A DNA stretch of 64,000 nt from a virus. Numbering within the stretch: position 1 is the first letter of the stretch; each line of letters begins with the position of its first letter. A program made the position numbers and the translations under genes. This document shows, piece by piece, positions 1 to 6,389 of this stretch. The notes below the pieces were generated by a model that did not search any database, was not told where the DNA came from, and was given only the letters and a program-made list of their open reading frames with translations. The stretch covers positions 1 through 64,000 of IMG/VR virus record IMGVR_UViG_3300020446_001812; one strand, given 5' to 3'.

Positions 1-67
1 TCAACGTGTACGAGTGCTCCTATACGGATGCTCTTTCTCAGCGGTATTACAAACTGGCCCGCTAACC
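1..67. other. Left edge, no supported gene
   Basis: These bases precede the stop codon of the leftward nuclease gene. One minus-strand frame stays open to the window edge and the stretch looks less AT-rich than its surroundings, but no ATG, GTG or TTG start with a ribosome binding site is visible, and no tRNA cloverleaf could be drawn. I see nothing that can be called. Confidence 0.3.
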
Positions 68-505
68 TTATGTGTTGCTTAATTTGCCTAAGTGTTCTTT
101 TAGAACTTTGGAACCGCCGACCCTTACATTAATAATTCCGTTATAATACTCATCTGTCTCTAGTACTCTACGGTCAAACTGTTCCTTTGCCTCTAGATAA
201 CTCATAATGCCTCTGCTTGGACACATATATAATATTTCTCTAGTGAAGTTTTCTGGGCCTAATTCTTTTACATCTTCAAGTAAATGATCTGAAGATCCCC
301 AATAGTCTCTCCAATCACTTTCTTTGCTTCCACGTCTTTTGTTTTTCTTGCCTTTAAGTGGTGGCTTTGTGGTTTTAAACTTAGCTAATTTTTTGCCTAC
401 GTACTTTTTGTTATTTGTCAAATTAGTAATAAGATAAACAAATCCTTCTATGTCATTAGGAATTTCTTCAACTTTGTTACCTTTGTACGTCCATTGCATG
501 AACAT
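68..505 (-). CDS. GIY-YIG nuclease, SegE-like
   Basis: A 145-residue protein resembling the GIY-YIG endonucleases of T4-like phages (SegE type), which cut DNA as free-standing homing or host-DNA nucleases. Near residues 22-38 the segment GFVYLITN...KKYVGKK has the GIY-YIG layout, with a Tyr on each strand and a following Gly-Lys. Further on, a W-R-D-Y-W-G-S-S block, a G-P-E-N-F segment and a late Glu in a YLEAKEQF helix match the order of conserved elements in the SegE family. The start is one of two nearby ATGs (503-505 or 497-499). It lies 12 bases beyond the end of the next gene upstream and is probably in the same leftward transcript. A homing role is possible but no intron or inserted target is visible. 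Fold assignment is fairly sure; biological role is inferred. Confidence 0.65.
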   Translation of the reverse strand: MFMQWTYKGNKVEEIPNDIEGFVYLITNLTNNKKYVGKKLAKFKTTKPPLKGKKNKRRGSKESDWRDYWGSSDHLLEDVKELGPENFTREILYMCPSRGIMSYLEAKEQFDRRVLETDEYYNGIINVRVGGSKVLKEHLGKLSNT

Positions 506-517
506 ACTTACCGTTGC

Positions 518-721
518 CTATTCTTTATTTGCCTCAATTTTGGTTTGGAACTTATCATGTATTTCGTTAGCTCGTAATTTGCACAATCTACGTATTTCCC
601 GTAGCCATTTTCTACTAGCACGATGTGTTCTATAACTTACACGCTGTTCAAAATTCTCGTTTGCCTTAAAATATTCTAAGTAAGCCTTTACAAGTTGGTC
701 ATGCACATCATCTTCAATCAT
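518..721 (-). CDS. Small conserved phage protein, unknown function
   Basis: A 67-residue, highly charged, probably all-helical protein rich in Arg, Lys and Glu, with a central RTHRASRKWLREIRRL stretch. Similar small basic proteins occur in marine T4-like phages, but I know no assigned function. Its ATG lies inside the last codons of hemC (8-base overlap), so it is probably translated by coupling. The basic helix could contact nucleic acid, but nothing in the sequence proves it. That it is a real gene is supported by its packing between two genes on the same strand. Confidence 0.6.
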   Translation of the reverse strand: MIEDDVHDQLVKAYLEYFKANENFEQRVSYRTHRASRKWLREIRRLCKLRANEIHDKFQTKIEANKE

Positions 722-1457
722 AATACATCGCCTTTAGTGTAATAGGATTAGTTCCTGTTGCATGCCCTGCAATTTTTGTATGACAATCTCCACCTATTCC
801 TTTTAAGAATGCTCGTTCTACTTGTCCTTGTGCATATGTTTTTTTATGATTTGCCTTTTTTACTATATCTATTGTATCTTTATCATTTGCTCTTGTCTGT
901 AAAGCAATAATACCTTGTCCTACAGCTGGAATAATTGGTACTTTGATTGTAGTCCTCGTAATACCTAGTGCTTTTAATCCAGCTTCAGCAAGTACTATAG
1001 CATCATATTCGCCGTTGTCAAGTTTTTTTAGACGAGTATCTATATTTCCTCTGATAGGTTTTATGTTTATGTCTAAATTTTTATACAAATCTTTAAGTTG
1101 TGCAGTTCGGCGTGGACTACTAGTGCCTATAGTGCAACCGTACCCAACACTGCCTACAAGAACATCATGTGGACTGTTACGTTTTAGCATTGCTGAAATA
1201 ACTAAGTCAGGATTTTCTTCACCAGGCATATCTTTTAGGCTATGCACAGCCACATCTATTAATCCTTCAGAGAGTGCATATTCTAAGGCACTACAAAAGA
1301 CTCCTTTGCCTCCTATTTCATATATAGGAGTATCTGGATTTAGATCACCATCAGTTTGTATTATTTCAATTTCAGTTTCACAAGAAAGCTGTTTACATGC
1401 TTCGTTTGCATATGCTAAAGCTAGTTTACTTCCTCGTGTTCCAATTTTTAAGTTCAT
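714..1457 (-). CDS. hemC: Hydroxymethylbilane synthase (porphobilinogen deaminase)
   Basis: Predicted to join four porphobilinogen molecules into hydroxymethylbilane, the third common step of haem and chlorophyll synthesis. The family signature is clear: N-terminal KIGTRGSKLA, AVHSLKDMP carrying the catalytic Asp, GTSSPRR with the paired substrate-binding arginines, IRGNIDTRL, and PAVGQG. The dipyrromethane-cofactor Cys is probably C225, in GGDCHTK, where the family usually has GGCxxP. At 247 residues it is shorter than typical bacterial enzymes (about 310), so domain 3 is cut down after the cofactor-attachment loop. Its ATG overlaps the gp46 stop as ATGA, placing it inside the recombination operon. 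This makes it an auxiliary metabolic gene in an otherwise replicative block. Family assignment is secure; activity of the shortened form is not. Confidence 0.92.
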   Translation of the reverse strand: MNLKIGTRGSKLALAYANEACKQLSCETEIEIIQTDGDLNPDTPIYEIGGKGVFCSALEYALSEGLIDVAVHSLKDMPGEENPDLVISAMLKRNSPHDVLVGSVGYGCTIGTSSPRRTAQLKDLYKNLDINIKPIRGNIDTRLKKLDNGEYDAIVLAEAGLKALGITRTTIKVPIIPAVGQGIIALQTRANDKDTIDIVKKANHKKTYAQGQVERAFLKGIGGDCHTKIAGHATGTNPITLKAMYYD

Positions 1458-3226
1458 TCTATGTAATCAATATCATTTTCGTATGATGTAAAGCCATTTT
1501 CTTTTACGACTCTCATCACATAATTGACCCTTCCTACTAGTTCGTCTTTATGAGATATAAGATAAACATTTTTATCGCCTTCTCTACCCATTTTCTTAAG
1601 TACAGCCAACGAGCCTTCGACACCAGCAGTATCCATTCCACTATCAATAAGCTCGTCTATGAACAATAAGTTAATTTTTTGATAAAGACTTTCCCAAACA
1701 TCACGGAATGCAAAGCTCATACCAAGTATAAGTCTGTTTCTTTCACCTCTACTCAAGTTATCAAAGTCCAAATCTTGTCCTAGCTGTGTTATTTCAACTG
1801 ATAAGTCGTTTTGAAACACAACACTATGCGGTAATCCAAGTTTATCCAAATAATATGTTAGCCTATTGTTCAAATACATTAGATTCTGATCAATTATCTT
1901 CTTACGTATAAAAGAATCTTTGTTTGTAAGTAGTTTGAATAAGAAATCTTGATGTTCTTTGAATGTTGTAAGTTCATTTACAGGAGTCCAATCAATTTCT
2001 TGTACTGCTGTTGCATTTAGATCATCAATTTGTTTCTGATACGGATCTATTTCTTCTTGTTTTGCATTTAAAGATTGCTTAAGACTGTCTACATTTTGTC
2101 TATGCTCATATGCTTCTTTAGCAGTTTCATAGAATGTAGTAGGTTTTCCATTTATATCACCTATTTCTTGTAAGTCATAGAATATTCCTTGCAACTTATC
2201 ACTTATTTCATCTAAGTATGACTGTGCATCTTCTAATTCTTTTTGTTTTGTTAATTTAAGTTCTTCTAATTTATTGTCGTGTAATGCTTGTCCACAGGTA
2301 TAACACACTGCATCATCTAATCCTGCGATGTCTTTTGTAACTTTTAATAAAGACTTATTGGCACGTTGTAGTGCAGGCTCAAGAGTGCTTTGTTCTTTTT
2401 TAAGAGCCATAATAGCATTGTTATGTTCATTCCAATTTTGTAGTTTTTCGTGTGAATCTAGCTCAGCATCAATGTCTAAATGCTCTAATTCGTCAATAGC
2501 TTTTATTAATTTCTCACTATCTTGTTGTTTTTTAGCTAGCCAAGCACGTTGCGTACTACGTAATCCTTCAATTGTTGTTTCTATCTTACTATTTGCTGTT
2601 TGTATTGCGTTAATTTTAGCAGTTTCTTCAGTAATTGCTTCTCTTGTTATTCTTGTTTGTTCTTTTAGTGCTTCTGCCTTTTCAGATAGTATTGTTATAC
2701 CTAGCAACTGTTCTATTATCGCACGTTGATCATTTTGTCTCATGCTTAAAAACGGGTCTGTATAGGTATTTAGAGCAACAATGTGCTTAAACATATCGTG
2801 ACTCATATCTAATAAGTCATTTATTGCTTCTTGAGTCTTTCTGCTGTCTCCTTGAGACTCATCTGTCATTTCTTGTTCATGTTCATTTATAAAAAACTTT
2901 AAAACATTAGGTGATCTACCACGTTCAATTCGGTAATCAACACCATTTTTTTCAAAATGTAGTGTAACCAACATGCCTTTACTGTTGGTTTTGTTTATTA
3001 GATTATTTCTTTTAATATTTGTAAGTGCTTGTCCATATAAAGCGTAAGAAAGGGCATTAATAATTGTTGTTTTACCAGTGCCATTACGTGATCCGCTATC
3101 ATCTCCGCCTTGATCTAAGTTTTCGCCAAGCACAAGCGTCAGTTGTTCGCGATTAAAATTTACAGCCTGAGTTTGATTACCCACACTCATAAAGTTCTTT
3201 ACTGTTAAGTCTTTAATTTGTATCAT
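1454..3226 (-). CDS. gp46: Recombination endonuclease subunit gp46 (SbcC/Rad50-like ATPase)
   Basis: The ATPase half of the phage Mre11/Rad50-type complex, which with gp47 resects DNA ends during recombination-dependent replication. The protein has 590 residues. Walker A is near residues 47-54 (GSRNGTGKT), followed by ALYGQ. A long coiled-coil region carries a zinc-hook CYTC near residue 305. Towards the C-terminus come the ABC signature LSRGERNR and Walker B LLFIDEL with a following D-S-G loop. The length fits the T4 gp46 family. It overlaps gp47 upstream and hemC downstream, each by ATGA, so the three are likely translated together from the leftward promoters. Confidence 0.95.
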   Translation of the reverse strand: MIQIKDLTVKNFMSVGNQTQAVNFNREQLTLVLGENLDQGGDDSGSRNGTGKTTIINALSYALYGQALTNIKRNNLINKTNSKGMLVTLHFEKNGVDYRIERGRSPNVLKFFINEHEQEMTDESQGDSRKTQEAINDLLDMSHDMFKHIVALNTYTDPFLSMRQNDQRAIIEQLLGITILSEKAEALKEQTRITREAITEETAKINAIQTANSKIETTIEGLRSTQRAWLAKKQQDSEKLIKAIDELEHLDIDAELDSHEKLQNWNEHNNAIMALKKEQSTLEPALQRANKSLLKVTKDIAGLDDAVCYTCGQALHDNKLEELKLTKQKELEDAQSYLDEISDKLQGIFYDLQEIGDINGKPTTFYETAKEAYEHRQNVDSLKQSLNAKQEEIDPYQKQIDDLNATAVQEIDWTPVNELTTFKEHQDFLFKLLTNKDSFIRKKIIDQNLMYLNNRLTYYLDKLGLPHSVVFQNDLSVEITQLGQDLDFDNLSRGERNRLILGMSFAFRDVWESLYQKINLLFIDELIDSGMDTAGVEGSLAVLKKMGREGDKNVYLISHKDELVGRVNYVMRVVKENGFTSYENDIDYIE

Positions 3227-4233
3227 AGTTCGTTATAAATGTCCAATAGCATCTTCTTATTGAAGTTGTCTGAGTCTATTGCAGATATTTCACCTGCTAC
3301 TATTTGATCAACACTTTCAAATTGTTGTATATCAAGTTCTGTGTTGATCTCTTCTAATTGTTTTTGTGGTATAAGACTTATTTCTCTACAACCATAATTG
3401 TTTATAAATGTTTCTTTTACAAAACTTGCTTCTTCGTAACTTATAGGCAAGTCTAAATTTACACGCAAATACATATTTGGCTTAATTAATGTAGATTGTT
3501 CATCTATTAGTTGTGATAATTTTACAGTTCTGTATTTAGGACAGTCAGGCCAATTAATATATGATGGTTCTTCGTTGTTTTCTCTGTCAAGTATCATCAT
3601 ACCACGTGCATCATCCCACGCATCTGCATAGTTGTGTGGAAATGCATTACCAATATAGTGTATTTTGCCTTGCTTTTGACGTTTGTGAAAGTGTCCTGAG
3701 AACACATATTCCTGATTCTTGAAGTGTTCAGCTTTAAGTTCACCGTGATCAGGCATCTGTACCATAGCATTCATATAGAAGCTAGGCAATTCGAAGTGTC
3801 CAAATAGATATTTTGCTTTAATTTTGCTAATTTTTTTCCATTCATCACCTACTAACCAAGGAACAAGTGCTACGTCTTCTTCTTCATATATTGAATCAAT
3901 AAAAGTTATGCCCGGAATATGTTTTGCAAACGCAGTAGAATTAACATCTCTCTTATCTTTGTAGTAAAGATCATGATTCCCATCAAAAAAGTAAAATTTT
4001 TCAAATGATTGACCTAATTTTTCCATGCAACGGATAGTACTATCCATTGTTGTAAGGTTTAGACTGTTTCTGTTATGATGCCAGTCGCCACAAAATATGC
4101 CAGTTTCGCAATTATTTTGTTTTGCTTGATCGATATACCAATCGATAAAGTTTTCGCAGTCTTGATTGTGTATTTTACTATTGCCTTTAAGGCCAAAGTG
4201 TATGTCTGTAAATACAGCGGCTTTCTTAAACAA
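3223..4233 (-). CDS. gp47: Recombination endonuclease subunit gp47 (SbcD/Mre11-like)
   Basis: The nuclease partner of gp46. Metallophosphoesterase motifs appear in order: FTDIHFG near residues 8-14, CGDWHHNRN, FDGNHD, GHFELP and SGHFHKR, supplying the Asp, His and Asn ligands for two metal ions. At 336 residues it matches the family. The start codon is a TTG at 4231-4233: it leaves only seven residues before the first metal motif, has a GGAG about nine bases upstream, and sits 25 bases downstream of the predicted transcription start of the promoter at 4265-4293. No in-frame ATG fits better. Confidence 0.94.
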   Translation of the reverse strand: MFKKAAVFTDIHFGLKGNSKIHNQDCENFIDWYIDQAKQNNCETGIFCGDWHHNRNSLNLTTMDSTIRCMEKLGQSFEKFYFFDGNHDLYYKDKRDVNSTAFAKHIPGITFIDSIYEEEDVALVPWLVGDEWKKISKIKAKYLFGHFELPSFYMNAMVQMPDHGELKAEHFKNQEYVFSGHFHKRQKQGKIHYIGNAFPHNYADAWDDARGMMILDRENNEEPSYINWPDCPKYRTVKLSQLIDEQSTLIKPNMYLRVNLDLPISYEEASFVKETFINNYGCREISLIPQKQLEEINTELDIQQFESVDQIVAGEISAIDSDNFNKKMLLDIYNEL

Positions 4234-4264
4234 ATTTTATCTCTCCATATACCTATTCTCGTTA

Positions 4265-4293
4265 ACTATAAAGTCAAATCAATGCTTTGTCAA
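4265..4293 (-). promoter_or_regulatory. Sigma-70-type promoter for gp47-gp46-hemC
   Basis: Read on the minus strand: TTGACA (4293-4288), a 17-base spacer, then TATAGT (4270-4265), in the 63-base gap between gp55 and gp47. The predicted start near 4258 gives a leader of about 25 bases before the TTG start. It differs from full consensus at one base of the -10 box. Confidence 0.75.
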
Positions 4294-4296
4294 CGA

Positions 4297-5130
4297 TTAA
4301 TTTTGGGTTTTTTGACTATCTAGCTCTCTTTTCATGGCATTATCCCATTCACCAGCCGCTTGTCTTGTATAACTAGGATTCATATCGTTCATTTCTAAAA
4401 TATCGTCTCTTATATTTTGATTTCTTTTTTCTATGTTAATTACACGTACAAAACTGTTTGTAACTGCCGCTGTATAGTATGCAAATGGGTTTTGCGACTT
4501 AGATTCGTCAAATTGTAAGCCAATTTGTGCTAATTGGAGTATTGCTTGCCCACGCATTTCGTCATTATAAGTATATCCGCGAACATTACCTCGTGTAGCG
4601 TACCTATCACATAGCTTCATCCACATCATTGCCAATTTATTTGTAGCTTTTCCATGATCTAAATTAAAAAACCCGTTGTCCATACCACCTTCCCAGTGAC
4701 TTTTACCAACACAAATTAATTCGTCGTTATCGTTGAACTTGTAATGTTGAAATGGTGGAAAGTTTAGTTTTACTTTTCTATCAGCTTCTGTTTTTGGTGT
4801 CTTTTTTCGCCCAGGCTCATCAGGAATGTGTTCAAATGACATAATTCTGAAAATTAACTCCGTTTTTTCGATCTTTCTGTAATCAATTTCGCACTGAGCA
4901 AGTTTTATTTTTTCGCCCCTTGCTTTTCTTGCATCGAAATCCGCATGTTGCAATCTTTTTGCTTTATTTCGTTTTGCTTCTGCTATTGTTCTAACATTTA
5001 TTTTTTCTAAACTAGGTAAAATTATGTCAAATTGATGATATTCAGGATCTACGTAGCTACAAAATGTACTTTTCGACTTATGTATTTCCTTTAAAATATC
5101 TTTGTTGTTAAGATAATTTATTCTTTTCAT
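4297..5130 (-). CDS. gp55: Late-transcription sigma factor gp55
   Basis: Probable small sigma factor that directs host RNA polymerase to late promoters. The C-terminal half has the features of marine T4-like gp55: a YTYNDEMRGQ segment, FDESKSQNPFAYYT, and a VINIEKRNQNIRDD helix, corresponding to the sigma region 2 core that binds polymerase and opens the -10 element. At 277 residues it is longer than T4 gp55 (185), because of a lysine-rich N-terminal extension of roughly 100 residues. GGAG lies five bases before the ATG. It is the first gene of the leftward unit and has its own promoter at 5153-5181. The late-type motifs before the virion genes in this window are the expected targets. Confidence 0.8.
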   Translation of the reverse strand: MKRINYLNNKDILKEIHKSKSTFCSYVDPEYHQFDIILPSLEKINVRTIAEAKRNKAKRLQHADFDARKARGEKIKLAQCEIDYRKIEKTELIFRIMSFEHIPDEPGRKKTPKTEADRKVKLNFPPFQHYKFNDNDELICVGKSHWEGGMDNGFFNLDHGKATNKLAMMWMKLCDRYATRGNVRGYTYNDEMRGQAILQLAQIGLQFDESKSQNPFAYYTAAVTNSFVRVINIEKRNQNIRDDILEMNDMNPSYTRQAAGEWDNAMKRELDSQKTQN

Positions 5131-5152
5131 TTTTTCTCCAAATTGTTATTAC

Positions 5153-5181
5153 ATTATAATATACGCACATTAAAAAGTCAA
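5153..5181 (-). promoter_or_regulatory. Sigma-70-type promoter for gp55
   Basis: On the minus strand: TTGACT (5181-5176), a 17-base spacer, TATAAT (5158-5153). Transcription would start near 5146 and give a leader of about 16 bases before gp55. Its -35 box lies one base from a late-type motif that faces the other way. Confidence 0.82.
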
Positions 5182-5182
5182 C

Positions 5183-5190
5183 TAAATAAT
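5183..5190 (+). promoter_or_regulatory. Possible late promoter before the baseplate genes
   Basis: TAAATAAT, a looser relative of the T4 late box TATAAATA, ends 20 bases before the ATG at 5211. The spacing matches the four better late boxes in this window. AGGAG at 5197-5201 follows. It is the weakest of the set. Confidence 0.5.
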
Positions 5191-5210
5191 ACATATAGGA
5201 GACAAATATT

Positions 5211-6092
5211 ATGCCAGAACCAGATTTAGATGCCTTTGGTGGACCAGGTCCAGCTATTACAACAAATTCTGCAAAATCACAATCTAGAAATTCTAAATCT
5301 CCAGTACAATCTTTACAAGATTTAGGAGGTAGTTCTATTAGCTTTGGAAAAAGCGTAATACAAAATGGATTTAAAAACACAGTAGAAGATGTATTTGCAA
5401 ACGGAGCATCTGGACTAATGAGTTTGTTGCGTGGCAAGGGTATTCCTATCGACGGTTTAGCTGGAGGTTTGTTTTCTAGTAATACAGCAAGCTGGGCAAG
5501 AAACGATGACGAAGACTGGAGAGTAAAACTCAGTATTCCTAATGGTTTATCATTAGAAGGAAATTTACAGTCTAAGTTAGTCGAAACAAACGGAATGATT
5601 TTTCCATATACTCCAACAGTTATATTTTCCCATAGTGCTGCTTATTCGCAGATCAAACCTACACATAGTAATTATCCTTTTCCTATCTATCAGAGCAGTC
5701 AACCTGACAATTTACAAATTACTGGAGAATTTTACATAGAAGGTGCAGATGAAGGATTATACTGGGTTGCATGTGTACACTATTTACGAACTATTACAAA
5801 AATGGCATACGGAAAAACTTCTAATGCCGGAACTCCACCACCTATTGTTTTGTTAAATGGGTACGGAGATTATGTATTTAAGAATGTTCCTGTTGTTATT
5901 ATTAATTTCTCTGTAGATTTACCAACTGATGTAGACTATATCCATGTGCCTGAAGCTAATACGTATGCTCCTACAAGAAGCACTATTACAATACAAGCAA
6001 TCCCAACATACAGCAGAAGAGAAGTACACAATTTTAGCCTTGATACATTTGTTAAAGGGGGTTATGCTAAAGGTAGAGGAGGCTTTATTTAA
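5211..6092 (+). CDS. Baseplate tail-tube cap protein, gp48-like
   Basis: A 293-residue virion protein first in the baseplate gene run. The segment FPYTPTVIFSHSAAYSQI, followed by a long stretch ending in DEGLYWVACVHYLRTITKMAYG, resembles the tail-tube-associated baseplate proteins (gp48, related to gp54) of T4-like phages, which sit between the central hub and the tail tube. The first 90 or so residues are low-complexity, with Ser, Gly and Asn. AGGAG at 5197-5201 supports the ATG. The stop overlaps the next start by one base (TAATG). gp54 is the alternative identity; a baseplate role is likely from the order gp48-gp53-hub-gp5-gp25-gp6. Confidence 0.62.
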   Translation: MPEPDLDAFGGPGPAITTNSAKSQSRNSKSPVQSLQDLGGSSISFGKSVIQNGFKNTVEDVFANGASGLMSLLRGKGIPIDGLAGGLFSSNTASWARNDDEDWRVKLSIPNGLSLEGNLQSKLVETNGMIFPYTPTVIFSHSAAYSQIKPTHSNYPFPIYQSSQPDNLQITGEFYIEGADEGLYWVACVHYLRTITKMAYGKTSNAGTPPPIVLLNGYGDYVFKNVPVVIINFSVDLPTDVDYIHVPEANTYAPTRSTITIQAIPTYSRREVHNFSLDTFVKGGYAKGRGGFI

Positions 6093-6388
6093 TGTATTCT
6101 GAAAGTAGTCCTTACTTTAAGACACAAATAGTATCTGGTGAATATTTGGATATTTTACAAATACGTCCTGTACCAGCAGAACCAGATGATGTATTATACA
6201 CAGTAGAAGTACAATACACACATCGTCCAGATTTGTTAGCATTTGATATGTATGGAGACAAAGATTTATGGTGGGTTTTTGCACAAAGAAATCTAGAAAA
6301 ATTAAAAGATCCTATTTTTGATTTTGAAGCAGGTACAGAAATATTTGTCCCTAAAGGACCAACACTTAAAAGATTACTAGGATTGTAG
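6092..6388 (+). CDS. gp53: Baseplate wedge protein gp53-like
   Basis: A 98-residue protein with the gp53 pattern: YTHRPDLLAFDMYGDKDLWWVFA, then N, then DPIFDFEAGTEIFVPKG. The paired Trp and closing I-x-V-P resemble a LysM-like fold also used in other tailed-phage baseplates. T4 gp53 is 196 residues, so this is a short form that keeps the core. It starts at the last base of the previous gene and ends one base before the next ATG. It should belong to the wedge and help lock wedges around the hub. Confidence 0.75.
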   Translation: MYSESSPYFKTQIVSGEYLDILQIRPVPAEPDDVLYTVEVQYTHRPDLLAFDMYGDKDLWWVFAQRNLEKLKDPIFDFEAGTEIFVPKGPTLKRLLGL

Positions 6389-6389
6389 T

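Noticed and set aside
1-67. Possible tRNA or partial gene at the left edge
   Set aside because: No T-loop or acceptor stem could be matched, and the open frame has no start; too short to judge.
943-1491. 182-residue open frame on the plus strand over hemC
   Set aside because: It mirrors a strongly supported hemC gene and has no family-like motifs; its composition is that of an antisense shadow.
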